Assembly: GCA_945859605.1 (NCBI GenBank)
Contig: OX243814.1
Span: forward strand, 25,588,686 to 25,652,685
DNA length: 64,000 nt
Direction of reading: 5' to 3'
From: Lumbricus rubellus
Taxonomy: Eukaryota > Annelida > Clitellata > Crassiclitellata > Lumbricidae
The position numbers were made by a program, and so were the translations under genes. The notes beneath the pieces were generated by a model. The model worked only from the letters and a program-made list of their open reading frames with translations. It was not told where the DNA came from and searched no databases. Below are positions 1 through 15,812 of the stretch, in pieces (the first letter of the stretch is position 1; every line of letters starts with the position of its first letter).

Positions 1-3000
1 CCTGGCCCAGCCGGACCATCAGGTCCAGCTGGACCTAAGGGTGATGCTGGTCCAAAGGGAGACCTTGGACCAGCAGGTACATCTGGACAACCAGGAACGC
101 AAGGTATGCTTTCGTGTCATAAATATCTACTAATTTTGAGCCATTTGAACTACCAGGATGAGTTTCAGGTGGTGAAACGGAACCGTTTTTATCTACCTAG
201 AATAGAGTTACACTTGCAGTTTTTCTAAAGCAGAATGTTTTTGCAGTTTCTGTAAATTAGTCCTCAGCTTTGATTTTGTACATGGTACTGAAGCTGATTT
301 TTCATGCCTGTTCTGTAGGTATAGAGTGTGCACTGTGCAGTGATCAATGGCACCGAATAATTGAGCATAAAAGACTTCCACGATGTGGTACATCAGTAGT
401 ACATCACTGTACATGTATAATACATGTTACTGTACAATGACAGCTTTATATACCTGCACGTTGTGCACAATGATCAGTGCTCATCAGTTATTATAGTGGT
501 GCTGCATAATTACAAAAGTATTTGTAATATGGTAGTCACCGTACCATGTTGTGCTTTACAACATGTATTTACAGTATATGATTATTGATTATATGTAATT
601 ATATATTGTATTCTAATCTATTATATAGCAGACACTTTTGAGAAGTACTTAAAGAGTCCTGTATAAGTGTTTTCCTACATTGCTATATTATTACACAAAT
701 TCCAAAGAATAAAAATACACAGGAAGATTGGTATCTGCAATATTTTATAATAATTATGCTCATAGGTCAATACAACTAGGCCTACTTCCCTTGTTAGCCA
801 TGCCAGATGAATTCTAAAGGATCCTCTGATTTCTCATAGCCTACACCCAGATACGATGATGATGATGATGATGATTATGATGATGATAATGATGTTGGTG
901 GTGATGGTGTTGGCGTCGTTGGCAACGATGACGATGATGATGATGATCATGGTGATGACTGCGACAACGATGATGATGACAACAATGATTATAAAAACAA
1001 CCAACGACGATTGGTCATCTGTCCGAAGCATGATTTCCTCCCAAAAAGATTTTACCTCGTACTGGAAGTTTTTACTTTCTGAGACCTTATTCTTATCCTG
1101 AGTAAAGAATGATAATGGTGATGATAGTTGTATGCAGTGGTTTGTAATTTTACGAACTGAAATTTGTCATGTTAACAGGTAGCCCAGGACCGGCGGGTCC
1201 GCAGGGTCCAAAGGGTGATGTTGGTACTGCTGGAACACCTGGTTCTGTGGGTGCTTCTGGACCTGCAGGACCCAAAGGAGATATTGGGTCAGCGGGACCA
1301 GCTGGCCCTAAAGGAGATACAGGACCAAAAGGACCCACAGGAAATCCAGGTTCATCAGGAAGTGCTGGACTCAAGGGTGATCAGGGTACACAAGGTCCCC
1401 AAGGACAAGCTGGTTCAGCAGGACCAAGAGGAGATGTGGGTCCACAAGGTGATCAAGGACCACAGGGTCCTTCTGGACCTCTGGGTCCGGCTGGATCAGC
1501 AGGCCCATTAGGACCTTCGGGACCAATAGGGCCTCTAGGATCATCAGGACCCAGAGGTTCTCCAGGAGCCAGAGGAGCTGCTGGACCTCAGGGAGATGTT
1601 GGTTCACAAGGACCAGCTGGACCTTCTGGGCAACAAGGACCTGCAGGTTCTAAAGGAGATATTGGACCATCAGGTCCTTCTGGACCGGCAGGACCAAAAG
1701 GCCTATCAGGATCACCAGGACCTCAAGGCACCAAGGGAGATGTTGGACCACAAGGACCAGCGGGACAGAGAGGAGACATCGGTATTGAATAATTTACTTT
1801 GTATATTTGTTGAGTAATGGCATAATAGTGCACTGCATAATAAAATTTTTATTGACATCTGTGAACAAAGACAATCTCAAGCATGACGATGGTTGACTGA
1901 CTGACATGATGCAATGAATTAATTGATATTTATCTTTTCAAACCCAACAAGTCGTTCTGAAGAGTCACAGAATGTTTGGCAAGAAGCAGGGCACGCTCGA
2001 AACTTTTAATAGACATTTGTGCTTGTTTAGCCAAACATAATGTTTCATACAAGACATTAATTTTACAGAGGTGTTGTTTTACGTTTTGAACAAATAATTT
2101 TTGCACATATCATTAGGCCTAGTGATCTTTGGAATTTCAGTTATGGGCATTCTACATATAAGTAAACTTTTGTTGTTACATAGTTCAATGGCCTTACATG
2201 TAGGTTCACTGTTTTGAATTTACAGGACCAAGTGGACAGTCAGGACCAGCAGGGCCTAAGGGAGATACAGGATTAGCCGGGCCTGCAGGACCACAAGGTC
2301 CACAGGGACCTCAAGGACCACAGGGAGACAAAGGAACATCAGGAACTCCAGGAAGTAATGGCCAGCTGGGTCCAGCAGGAGCTACCGGGCCAGCTGGGCC
2401 TCTAGGTCCACAAGGTCCTACAGGACCAGCTGGCGTCGCTGGCCCAATTGGACAAGCTGGTCAGGCTGGACCAAGAGGAGACAATGGTTCTCCAGGAGAT
2501 GGAGGACAGCCTGGATCACAGGGCCCACCTGGTACTCAGGGGCCTAGAGGCAATCAAGGTCCACAAGGGCAACAAGGAACGCAAGGAACAAAAGGTGACA
2601 CTGGTCCACAAGGATCTAGAGGACCTAATGGCAATGCTGGATCACCAGGAGCACGAGGAGATGCTGGGTCTCAAGGAGTTGCAGGTAATAAATACATTGC
2701 ACATATTAGTGATTCTTAGCTGGGTTTAAATCAGTTTTGATTTGTCACTTGATTGTAGTGTTTTGCTGTTCATAAGACTAAGGAAGCCAGACATGAAAAT
2801 GTTGATAATGACATGTTTGTGATGAGAGTGGTGCTAAACAAATGTGGTTTTTTTTAATGCTGAATCCGCACTTGCTGATTAAAATTCGTTATTTCATTAA
2901 TTAAGAATGTGCGTTTGTGTGTGTGTGTGCAGGACCGACTGGACCTAATGGACCTGCAGGACTTCGTGGAGATCCAGGTGTGGCCGGACAAACTGGCATT

Positions 3001-6000
3001 GCTGGACAGCCTGGCTTGCAAGGAAGCAGAGGGGATGCTGGCAGTCCAGGAAGTGCAGGCCCTAACGGAGACATCGGGGCACCAGGAGATGCAGGTACAC
3101 CTGGACAGGCTGGACAACAGGGTGCGAGAGGACCAGCAGGTTTGTCTGGTCAGCCTGGTCCACAAGGAGCCACAGGTTCAACTGGTGACATAGGACCAGC
3201 AGGACCTTCAGGAAATCCCGGCCAGCAGGGCCCACAGGGACCTCAAGGAACTGCTGGCAACCCAGGAACACCTGGCTCAGCTGGGCAGCAGGGTCCACAA
3301 GGACAAAGAGGTGACTCAGGAAGTGCAGGACCAGCTGGACCAACTGGACCAGCTGGTGCACAAGGTGGAACGGGCCTTCCGGGACCATCTGGTCCCAGAG
3401 GAGATAATGGTGCTCAAGGTCCTCCTGGAACTTCTGGTGGAACTGGAGCGCAAGGTTCAACAGGTGATCCGGGTCCAAGAGGAAACCCAGGAACACCAGG
3501 TTCACCAGGAACAGCAGGAACTCAAGGACCCAAGGGACAGACGGGGCCACTTGGGCCATCTGGTCCACAAGGACAGGCAGGACCTCAAGGGCAACCAGGT
3601 CTTAAAGGAGACAAGGGTTCCCCGGGTGATTCAGGAACTCCTGGATCACAGGGTCAAGCAGGACAAGCAGGACCTCAGGGAACGCCAGGATCAGCTGGCC
3701 CAGCAGGAAATGCTGGGCCGCAAGGACAACCAGGACCTTCTGGAGCACCAGGACCTGATGGAACACCAGGATCACCAGGAACTAGAGGTGATATAGGATC
3801 CCCTGGAGATCAAGGATCTCAGGGCCCTCAAGGACCACAGGGACCACGAGGTAATGCAGGATCTTCAGGCCCTGCAGGTCCTCAAGGACCAGCAGGACCA
3901 AGAGGAGATGCAGGTTCACCTGGTGGTGCTGGGACACCCGGTGCAACAGGAAGTGCAGGTGGTCCCGGTGCCACTGGAGCCCCTGGGCCACAAGGTTCGC
4001 CAGGACCTTCGGGAAATCCAGGTCAGCAAGGTTCAAAGGGTGACCTTGGGTCTCCTGGTGACATTGGAAGCCCTGGACCATCAGGGCAAAATGGGTCTCC
4101 AGGTCAACCTGGTTCACAAGGTTCTACTGGAAATCCTGGTTCTCCAGGATCCCAAGGACCTCAAGGACCACCAGGGCTTCAAGGATCGCAAGGATCACGT
4201 GGGAGCGCAGGAAATCGAGGACCATCTGGTCCTCAAGGCGATAGAGGTAAATGCAATCCTGATTAATAATTTAATACAGATAAATTGATTTCTAGTTCTA
4301 ACTTCTGCATAATTTGTACATGAATAGCATCAGCTAATAAAAAGTGTTGGTACAGTTGCTGGAGACAAAATTTTCCTTTGAATCAATTGATCTCGATGCT
4401 TCGTTTTCTTTTTCAACTTTTCCAAAAGTTATTTGTCAGAAAGTAACAGTTGATCAAATCTAGTTCCAGGTCGTTTCTAAATCCTATTGAAGTCAAATTA
4501 ATTTAATTGTTAATTTATTTTTAATTAATTTGGGGGCCTGCTAGAGTAATGGATAACACGCTGGCGTAGAGAGCGGGAGTTAGCGAGTTCGAGCTCCTCC
4601 TCCTCCGTTGGGCGGATATGCTTTGTAGGCTACTACTAGCGCCGTGTATTGCAAGCTGTCTGTTCAGTTTGATGTTAATTAAGATTTCTGCATAACTTGT
4701 ATATGTAAAGCGCAGTGCGTTTGCAGGCGTTGAATTAAAAAAATTATTATTATTAATTATTATTATTATTTAAAACCTTAACTAGTTTCTTTGTCTCTGT
4801 AAAATAAAATCTTTATTGTCATGGTTATTTGGTGGTCGTTTAAAAATGTTAATGACGCTTATACGACCTGTTCATTTTTGCAGGTTTTCCTGGAAGTCCA
4901 GGCACACAAGGATCCACGGGTAGCACAGGTCAACCTGGAAGTCCTGGTGCAACAGGTCCAGCTGGTTCGAATGGACCACCTGGTTCTTCTGGCCCATTGG
5001 GAGACGTAGGTTTCTCAGGTCAAATAGGTCCAAGTGGAAATTCTGGGCCTGCGGGACCACCGGGATCAAAGGGAGAAGTAGGAAACACAGGTCCAGTTGG
5101 ACAACCGGGACCTGCAGGATCTCCTGGGCCACTCGGTAGCGTAGGCTTGCCTGGAGACAAGGGTCCAATTGGTCAAATCGGCAGTGCTGGCCCGCCTGGC
5201 AGTCGAGGTGCTAAAGGTGATGATGGAACTCCAGGAGTGCCTGGTCAATCTGGAGCTTCAGGATCGCCTGGAGATGCTGGCCCTGCTGGTCCTCCGGGAG
5301 CACCCGGTGGAGCAGGACAACCTGGACAACCAGGTGCGGCCGGACTTAAAGGCAATGTGGGATTACCTGGAGGAGTCGGAGGCCCTGGTGCTCAGGGACC
5401 GAAGGGCCAGACTGGTGATCCTGGAGCAAGAGGCGATGTTGGTCCCGCTGGAGATCCTGGTTCTCAGGGAAGTGCAGGTATAAACTCTTTGATGATTTAT
5501 GGCTTAGTCTTGTGTCAAAGCGTGGTGCACTCTTGCAAAACAATATAAAATGCAGCGATCTGTAGGCAGTTCTACATCTCCTTCACGTATTCAATGTAAA
5601 TTCTATTCAGTACAATTATTTGACATCAGCTCTAACATAGGCGTCGTTACAAACAGCATGACAACACTGTAGGTGTGGTCAATCTATTTGTCCTATAAAA
5701 GAATAGACATACAATGGTACATTCACAATCAGTAAACGCAGTGATTAGTTCTAGTTGACAATAATTACGATGCAATACAATTCTTACTGCGTATGTTAGG
5801 GAGCAATAGGCTACCTGAATTGAGTGATCCTGCTAGATGGGGCCTATTTACCAAACATGCATTCACTACTATAAGATGGTAACAAGTTAAAACACAGATA
5901 GGCCTATAATGGCCAGTTGCATCAGGATACCTTCCCTCTTACGGCTTCCCAAAATGTTTCAAATGCACAACAAAGGAGCATAGTTATTTGCATCACAGCA

Positions 6001-9000
6001 GTTATATGTAGCTTTATATTCTAGAAGTTCTTGAGAGCACAACCCATGGCTATGAACTAATGTTACTAATCTATGCAAGAACAACATAATTATGTTGAGC
6101 TGTAAAGTTCCGTTGAGCTGGCCAATTGAAGCAGTGTAATAGAACTTTGATCTTTATAAACAAAAACTATGATAAGGACTGAGAAGAATGATACTGATCT
6201 GCAACTATGAAGACGAAAAATGTGAATTTATTTGAGTAAATAGTCTCTTTGATGTTCCGTCAGTTGCAGTTTCCTTCCTGCTCAGCAGCAGAGCAGACTA
6301 TGTGTAGCAATTGCCTCGGGAAAGAGTTTTTTGTCTACTTTAATTGAGATTCATAATTTAGAACTGATCTGTAGTCGAAAGTAAATGGCCGGTCTTCCAA
6401 TGCACTGGTCTTGTATCCAACGTATTATCCAGGGCTTTTAGTTTTTTAGTTGTTAACAGAATGGACTAAAGATATGACTTCCTTACATAATTACTCTGTG
6501 AGATTTGGAGAGAAATGAAAGAATTTTGGTAGGTAAAGTGAATTTTGAATTTTGGTATGGTATGCGTAGTGTTAATATTGATGGCACACTGCAGTTTTAA
6601 ACTCGCAAGTCTTTACTGTCCAAATGGTGATGCACTTGTGTGTAGGCTGATGCATAGTCTGATTTTTTTACAGGACCAATTGGAGCAGTGGGACCTGCCG
6701 GACCAAAGGGTGATTCTGGACCAGCTGGTCCTGCAGGTCCATCTGGACCAAGCGGTACACCGGGAAGTCGAGGAGACCAAGGAGCCACTGGTCTACCCGG
6801 GCAGGCTGGAGACGCTGGAGCCCGAGGAGATCAAGGTGTTGTTGGAAGTCCTGGTCAACCTGGTCCTTCTGGACCAGCAGGGCCATCTGGCTTGCCAGGA
6901 CAAGCAGGAACACAAGGAGCAAAGGGTGATCAAGGGACCAAAGGACCAGCAGGAGCTAAAGGTGATGCAGGATCTACTGGCCCAGCAGGACCAAATGGTC
7001 AAGCTGGCCCGGCTGGCCCAGCAGGGCCAGCAGGACCGCAAGGTTCGAGGGGAGATGCCGGGCCTCGTGGAGATTCTGGACTTAGAGGGGATGCTGGATC
7101 TGCAGGACCCCAGGGATCACCTGGACCTCAAGGTAGTTATTCGTTTGTTATGATCATCATTGTATAGCAGGTACCAAATGCAGATATGCTCAAGAAGCTA
7201 GTAGACGGATGTGATTTTTGATATTTGGTTGACGGAATAAAAATTATAATATTGGTATTGTTGGCTGACGGGCAAAAAGGTCTGGAGCCAAATATATTGT
7301 TCAAAAGAGGTTAGTTATTATTGACATCTTTTTCTTGATGCTAATAGATGAACCAGCATGAGTTGGTTCAGTAAATGATATGCTTACAAGTATTGGAAAA
7401 AAGTTAATACAGTAATTGACAAATGATTGACACATTGTTTATGCCTTCCTATGATTTAGAAATTCAGAAGTTCTGGTAGTGCAATGCTCAAGATCAGCAC
7501 ACTGGATCATTTGATTATTATGACGCATGTTGCTCTGAAATACTTTTCTTTGCATTTAGGAGCTCCTGGTTCTCAAGGACCATCAGGAACTAGAGGAGAT
7601 AATGGCACTCCAGGATCTACAGGAAGTCCTGGTCTGCCTGGTCCAAAAGGACCGACTGGAGACGTTGGCCTTCGTGGGGATAATGGTCTGCCTGGTGACA
7701 GTGGACTTCAAGGAGACACTGGCCCTGCTGGACCGGCTGGACCAGCCGGTCAGAGAGGACAGGCTGGTTCTCCAGGTGCAACTGGAAGTATTGGTGCAAC
7801 AGGAGATTCTGGGTCACCAGGAGTCGCAGGTGTGCGGGGAGACCAAGGACCTCAGGGCAGCACTGGACCAACTGGCCCTGCTGGAGTTGCTGGCGTAAGA
7901 GGAGATACTGGGTCAGCTGGACCTTCTGGTGCTGCTGGTCCAGCTGGACCACAAGGAGCTAGAGGAGACCCTGGAACAGCAGGACAGCAGGGTGTTGCTG
8001 GAAGTCCTGGACAAAGAGGCGATGTGGGACCTGCAGGTTCAGCGGGACCAAAAGGAGATGCTGGCAGTACTGGTGCTACTGGATCTCCTGGGCAACCTGG
8101 TCCAGCTGGACAGGCAGGAAGTCGAGGATCACCTGGTACAAGAGGAGACGTGGGACCTCGAGGAGATAATGGGTCTCCAGGTCAAGCTGGGCCATCTGGT
8201 GATGCTGGATCACCAGGTCCACAAGGAGTGTCTGGGCCAGCAGGACCTCAAGGCGATAAAGGGCCACCTGGTAGCATGGGTCAGTCTGGGTTACCTGGAG
8301 CCACTGGAGATGCTGGATCTCAGGGCCCGTCTGGTAAGACATTTTATGCATTCACATTGAGCACAAATTATTACTCTAATTCTTAATTTAACATTTCATA
8401 AGATAGCTTTTATTTATCATGGAAAGCTGGGTTCTTTTCTATATGTCATAAACACACACACACACACATTTATTATACACTGTTGGTGCATCTGAAAGCA
8501 TGCACTGTAGAAGCTTTTGTTTTAAATTTCAGGACCTGTTGGGCTACCAGGACCTCAGGGAACCCAAGGACAGCCAGGCAGTTCAGGTCCAGCCGGTGCT
8601 ACAGGTCTTTCTGGTCCTGCAGGCCCTAGAGGAGATGCTGGACCAAGAGGCACACAAGGGTCAAAAGGAGATACTGGATCAACAGGACCTGCTGGTCAAC
8701 GAGGGCCAGCCGGTCCAGCAGGACAGAGTGGGTCTAGTGGACCCCAAGGTCAAGCAGGAGCCAAAGGTGATGTTGGCCCAGCAGGTGATCCAGGAACTCA
8801 GGGTCAGCAGGGATCTAGAGGCCCTGCAGGACCACAAGGCCCTGCGGGAAGCAGAGGAGATCCTGGTTTGCCAGGTCCAAGTGGACAGTCAGGACCACAA
8901 GGACCAGCTGGCGATAAAGGACCAGCTGGTGCAAAAGGTGATCTAGGGTCGCCTGGGTCAGCTGGAAATCAAGGAGTCGCAGGTATGTTTTCATAATATT

Positions 9001-12000
9001 ATTAGTGAAAGAAATGTTAGTGAGATAATTTTCTAGAAATGAGCTTTTCTCTGTGTTTAAATGCACTAAAATTGGTTTACTGTCTATCACAGTTTATAGT
9101 TATAACTAGCATGTTATATTTTATGTACAATTTTGTCCATCTGACTGAAGTTCTGAAATCTTTGCACTGGTTTCCTGTTCAGCAAAGAATTTTATTCGAA
9201 TTTGGAGCTTGCTGTTTTTGAACATTGAACTCTGGTTTTTCACAGTACTTAAAAGCAGTCTTTCGCAACGAAATTCCTATTGTTCTCGTGTTATACTTAA
9301 CGCCGGAACTGTTCCTGCTCAGTGAGTTTTTTGGGTTGCTGAATCTAGAGTTTGAAACTCTCTCCATTTATATGTCCATTATGCACAGTCTCTTTTGTGA
9401 TCTCGTTCACAACTTGAGACCTACATCTTTCATATCTGTTATCCTCCGTAGGCATCCTATGTATGTTTCTAGACATTTACAAAGTTACTTTAGGAACCCC
9501 CTCAAGAGTTGGTCCGAACAGACACATCTTAGCATAGCTATAAAAGCAGTTTGAGCAAAGTTTATGAGCTCGAATGCCAATTGGAAGATTATTGAAAAGA
9601 ATGGACGAATGCACAGTGAAGAATGCAAGGTGCACTCATGTGGATATTATTATTTATACAGTAGTAAGGAACCATCTCCAGAGATGGCTGAATGAATTGA
9701 CCAGCGCCTTAGAGGAATGTTTTTTGACGTATCATTGGTTGATGTTCTGTTAATTAAACACTGGCACAGTGAAACTTAAAAATTAATTAATACAAGTTAA
9801 TTTTGCTGGAATTTAGGTAGCCTGCTAACCCTGGTCACTCTTCCTCAGTATAGAGATCCGCCTTCTAGTCTCTTTCATAAATAAATAAATGGTATGCTTC
9901 ATTCTTTCATAATCTGATCTTTGGAATGAAGTTGAGATAATCTGTTGAACCCTCTCTTTCTCTAACTAATCCCGTATTATAAATGCTTATTTGAGGTTCT
10001 CTTATTCTTTTGAAAAAAGCTCACGGAAAGCTGGCAAGCTTAAAGCGTGTAATTTTCTAAGTGATCTTACAGCATGAAACTGATCTTATTTGGCGATGCT
10101 TTACTCTGAAGGTGGGTAATTATTTTATTTTAGGTCTCCCTGGAGCAACTGGACCTCAAGGACAACGAGGAGATGTTGGATCACCTGGAGCAGCAGGGCA
10201 ACAGGGACAACCTGGCCCAGCCGGTCCAGCAGGAGTTGGTGGAGGTACTGGCGAACAAGGATTTACGGGAGATATAGGACTGAAAGGTGATACTGGCTCT
10301 ACTGGAGCTCCAGGCCCTAAAGGGGATATTGGGCTTCCAGGACCAACTGGGCCTTCTGGTCAACCTGGTCCAGCTGGGCCAAAGGGACCAAAAGGCCTTC
10401 CAGGTGATGCCGGACCAAGTGGACCATCAGGTCAACCTGGACCAGCAGGACAAGCTGGAGCTACTGGAACGGCTGGTACTCGAGGAGATGTTGGTTCACC
10501 AGGACCACAGGGTGCACAAGGACCTAGGGGAGATAACGGACCACAGGGTACAGCAGGCACTCGAGGCGACACTGGTGCTACTGGCCTTCCAGGGCAGCAG
10601 GGAGATCCTGGAACATCAGGAAGTGCTGGTGCCACAGGGCTGCCTGGACCTGCCGGACCTACAGGAGATTTAGGACAGCCAGGTCCTGCTGGTCCAGCAG
10701 GTAATGCTGGTTCACCAGGAGCGAAAGGGCCGACAGGAGACGTGGGCTCACCAGGGCCAGCCGGTCCAATTGGAGGACCGGGATCAGCAGGACCTAAAGG
10801 AAACGTTGGAGATGTTGGATCTCCAGGTCAATCAGGACCTCAAGGTATGCTGACATTCGTTATACTTATCCACGTATTGATTAATAATTATATAATTATC
10901 CACTTGCATTGCATTAAACAAAATTCTTAGAAACAAATCTTCACACCGTTACTTCTGCTGTTCATTTGTCTTTTTTTGGTCATTACTACTAATATAAGTT
11001 TCACTACTTGGAAGTTATTCAAAATAATAGTCGCTTGATTCTTCTTCTTCTTGTGGTTCACTCCCTTCCAAAACAGGTTGTACGTCCAATGCTGCAATTC
11101 GTCACATCCGGTTCTTTCCTTCAACTTTCTTCCTTATTATCCAGACCAATAGCATCATTCATTCATTCGTACATTTATATAGCGCTCCTTCAAGTAAAAA
11201 AAACTACGCAGAGGAACTCCCGACTCCAATATCCTTGTTCATTCATTGTCTTCCTCATTGTCTTCCTCTAATATTTGTCCCCCCCCCCATCTTCCCACAA
11301 TTATGATTCATAAAAGGGAGTCTCCCTCATTATGTGGCCCAACCATTTGCTCTGTCAGCTTCTGATAATTCCTATAAGATCTTTATTCACCCACCGTTTG
11401 TAGAATCTCTTCATATAATATTATATCCTGCATTCTATCCAGATGACTCCCTCCATCCTTTTTTTCATATCCACATCTCAAAGGTCTAATATCCGTTGAT
11501 TTCTTCCTTCTTCTTTTTCCTTGTTTCCGATCCATTTAGCATCACAATCCATATTATAGACTCAATATTTTGTTTCCTCAGACTCGTATTAAGCTTCCTT
11601 GCCATTAATTCCTTTCTTTGATAGAAGGATCCCCCCCCCCCCGAGTTATTATTCTCTTTATTTTTGCATGTCATTTTGTATCATTTGTTATTATACTTCC
11701 TAGACAACAGAATTTTCCAACTCGTTCCAGTGCTTTTTCATCTCCTTTCTTTTGCTTCTCCTGAAGAGCTTTATATTGTATTGTATCTATAAATTTATGT
11801 AGCACTCCCAGTGCGAGAGACCAACTTCAGAGAGAAAAAGTGGTCTTGAGACAGTGAAAAGAGGCACTTGGTCCACCAGTTAATAAGGAGGAACGTATCG
11901 AAAGAGGAAGCTAGTTCCACAGTGCAGGGCCATTGAGAGCAAAGGCTCTCATTTTAACACCGGTCAAAGGAGTGTAGTGGGTGAAGAAGTGGTCAGGGTC

Positions 12001-15000
12001 GACAACGAAACATGTAACTCACTAGAATCTATAAATAATATTTTTTTATAAATCTGTTATTGGCAGTAGTTATTTCACAAAAATATGTCTTGTACAGGAC
12101 CGCAAGGATCAACAGGACCCGGTGGACAACCAGGTGCAGCAGGAGCTACTGGACCTGTGGGTCCTCAGGGACCAATTGGTTCTCAAGGACCTTCAGGACA
12201 GAGTGGTGACCCAGGAACTAATGGAGCAACTGGCCCACAAGGGCCAAGAGGTGATGCAGGAAGCCCAGGTCCAGTTGGAGCTGCTGGTGACAAGGGAACA
12301 CAAGGACCTCAAGGGCCTCCAGGTCCTATTGGGCCTGTCGGACCTCTAGGAGATGCGGGAAGTAGTGGAGAAGCTGGACCAAGTGGACCACCAGGACCAG
12401 CAGGAGATGCTGGAAGCCAAGGAGTGGCAGGATCCCCAGGAGTTAGAGGAGCAACTGGAGGACCAGGATCACTAGGACCTGCTGGACCACTTGGACCAAG
12501 AGGTGATGTTGGAGTACAAGGTCCAGCAGGTACGAAGGGTGACACAGGATCATCAGGAACTCCAGGACAGCGAGGTGACATCGGACCCAGTGGCCAGATT
12601 GGACCTGCTGGGCCCGCAGGAGCAAAAGGTGACGTAGGACCAGCTGGACCAGCTGGACCTCTAGGAGACCAGGGTGCCCAAGGACCATCGGGTCCACCTG
12701 GTGTTGTTGGTAAGTTGCCACTTATTGTTATACATCAATTTTAAATTCGTGGGAAAGACAGTATGCATTGTCATTTATTCTTCCATTCATTTTGAGATCT
12801 TTTTAAAGTGCCTACTCGAGAAACCCACTAGGGGTGCTTGATATTTTTGCATAAAGCATGAAGCCATGCGTATAAATAATATCGAGTGTTTCTCAGGTGA
12901 TAAATTTATTTGCTCCACAGCAGTTTGTTATTCTTTGCCCAATCATGATTTCCGCCAACTACAGTAATTGTTCTTGATAGAGCTTTTTCTCTATTTCATT
13001 TCTGCTGTCTCGGTAATTAATTATCATCAGCAGAAATCTCTGCATATGTAACATGGACGCGTGTCGCACATGTCCGTGTGTGTAAGTGCGTGTGAGTGTG
13101 TGTGCATGTGCGTGCATGTGCGGAACAGAAATCTTGAAATTTGGTTCCCTCCTAGAAGGCATTTGAATTACCAACATGAACACTAACCAGCTGACTGCCA
13201 CTGACTCTCAGATCTCAATTAATTGAGATGAACTTATGCCATTGCTGCCGTTTGTAACTTATAACTGCTGTTTATAACTCACAGGAAGTTCTGGTCAACC
13301 TGGAGTACAAGGTCCAAGAGGAGATGCTGGTACCCAAGGTAACCCTGGCGGCACGGGACAACCAGGACCACCAGGACCAAGAGGTGATTTAGGCCCAACA
13401 GGTCCAGCCGGACCCAGAGGCGCTAATGGAGGTCCAGGTAACACGGGAGCAACTGGTTCAGTTGGTCTGGCAGGAGATCGTGGACCACAGGGTCAAGCTG
13501 GTGTAGCTGGTGTACCAGGAGCAGCGGGTCCAAAAGGTCCATCAGGGCAGCAAGGCCCTCAAGGACAACAAGGTCAGCCAGGATCACCAGGAGATGCTGG
13601 ACCGTCTGGGCCGCGTGGTGATGTAGGTTCTGCAGGTCCAGTCGGACCTTCAGGAGCTGCTGGATCTACTGGAGGAACAGGAGCAACTGGTTCAAGTGGT
13701 ATCCCTGGAACAAGAGGTGCAAATGGAGATGCCGGTGACCAAGGACCTGTTGGAGCACTCGGTGATGCAGGATTGCAAGGCCCTGTTGGTCCCCCAGGGC
13801 CGGTTGGACCAGCAGGACAGCTTGGGTCAGCTGGCCAACCAGGTCAGGCTGGACCTCCTGGTGATATTGGACCAGCAGGACCACTCGGTGAGCTTCTTCT
13901 CTGTTTAGAATTATATTAGGTTTAGATCCACAAACTTATGAAAACACTTTCCGCCATTGTAATTTATTTTATTTTATTTCCTCTACTTTAATAGTGCCAC
14001 TATCTGGAAAGCACCAGTCGAAACCATTGAGCAGGGTTGCTCTAAGTACTTTCTTAAACAGTAACCGTGTAAGGTAATCTTGCACCTGCACATTTATTTT
14101 TTTGCAAGATCACATTCTCAGACAGCATCGGACAGCCGCCTAGACAGAATTTATTTGGTGTATTTTGTACATATGCAGAAAATTCGCGAGTTTGAATGTA
14201 TTCGGTGGTTGTCAGCGATGCATTGAAACAAATGCAGTTAATGCTGAACTAGAAATTCACAATTTAGGAGAATTTCGATCACTTTACCCGCATGATTCAC
14301 TAAGTTAGTTAGACAATCACATAATTTGAGACTTCATTCACAAAATATGAATCAATTTAGGCTTCTTCAATCTTCTATTTGTTCATCCTTTTCTCATTAT
14401 TTAGTTGCTTGATCTCTCCTTCCATCAGTCCATTCATCCATCCATCTGTCCATCTATTCATCTATCCATTCATATGTCCATCCATCCGTCCAGTTCCAGT
14501 TTGTTGTTCCTTTGTTCTTCATTCATGTTTGTACTTGATCTCATGCAGTTCTTTAACTCATGCATCCTGAGGATTTTCAAACTCATTTAACCCACGTAAT
14601 TACTTTTGTTTTGCATGACATTGAATGCAGATTAACTGAAGCCTGGTTAAGATTTGCACCAGACTGATAGCTAAATATAATGAGTTTTGAACAAAACTGT
14701 AGATATTTTTACAGCAATTCTTTTCAATATTCTTTGTTATTGTCTGACTTGATTAATATGGAGTGCATCGTTGATTTTGCTAGGTGCTACTGGTGCTTCT
14801 GGTGGTCCTGGACCAAACGGGGATATTGGGCCTCAAGGACCTGTTGGGCCAAAGGGACCTCTTGGTCCTAAAGGCGAATCCGGACCAAGTGGACCACTAG
14901 GACCCAAAGGTGACCGTGGACAGCCAGGCCAGATTGGTCTACCAGGTTCCTCTGGTCCTCAGGGAATAAGAGGTGATACTGGCCTTGCAGGGCCAGATGG

Positions 15001-15781
15001 TGCACCTGGACCAGTTGGGTCACCAGGTGGTACAGGGCCTACTGGAGATCTTGGAGACCCAGGACAATTAGGTTCAATTGGAGTTCCAGGACCTGCTGGA
15101 CCAAAAGGAGAGACAGGACCGAAAGGAGTTAATGGTCCTTCTGGTGACATTGGGCCAGCCGGACCACAAGGCCAGAGAGGTGATACAGGATCATCTGGAC
15201 CTCTGGGACCACCTGGACCGATGGGATTAGCTGGACAAGCTGGACAGCAGGGTACTGGCTTCCCTGGTCCCACTGGAGTTCAAGGACCCAAAGGAGATTT
15301 GGGACCTATTGGACCTGCAGGTATGTTACTACGGCTATGCATAGGAAAGGGAATCAGGTGACCATTAATTTTTCCAGCTTAAACATGTTAAAGTTACCAC
15401 TGCCGTTTTTTCACTGAACACATTCTCTTCAAATTACACATGCAATCTTTGCTTATTAAAGAACTTTAAGTAGGCTAAATTTATATTACACTTGTGATGT
15501 GATTACATGCGCCCTTGTAAATGTTGGCTATGTTACGGCACCATTTAAATTATTGTGATTATTATTATTATTATTATTATTTTTTTTTTTTTTTTTTTTT
15601 AAATTACCCGAGGTATCTATAATTATTATTATTACAGACTGTTCAATAGCCTAACATCCGAATCATATAAAAATTTCGATGATGTATTAGCATGTAGTTT
15701 TGTTTGTCAGTGGATATCTCCTACTTACCTACATACTTTTGACTGCAACAGGCTACGCTGGTGCCCGGATGCATGTTTACT

Positions 15782-15812
<31 letters not shown>

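Noticed and set aside
834..1101. Met/Thr-rich and Ile/Val-rich open frames on both strands
   Set aside because: Translation of a GAT microsatellite inside an intron.
3062..3568. Long minus-strand and off-frame plus-strand open frames over the collagen exons (also near 1150-1374, 7617-7952, 17481-18059)
   Set aside because: They mirror the GGN-CCN repeat in other frames and give Leu/Val/Gln- or Pro-rich low-complexity products; the Gly-X-Y frame is the spliced, in-phase one.
4531..4620. Possible functional tRNA gene
   Set aside because: A and B boxes are present, but no cloverleaf that I can pair; the SINE body and tail follow, so it is a SINE head.
9039..9554. Two plus-strand open frames as a small gene in a collagen intron
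   Set aside because: They contain decayed CR1-type reverse transcriptase phrases with broken frames.
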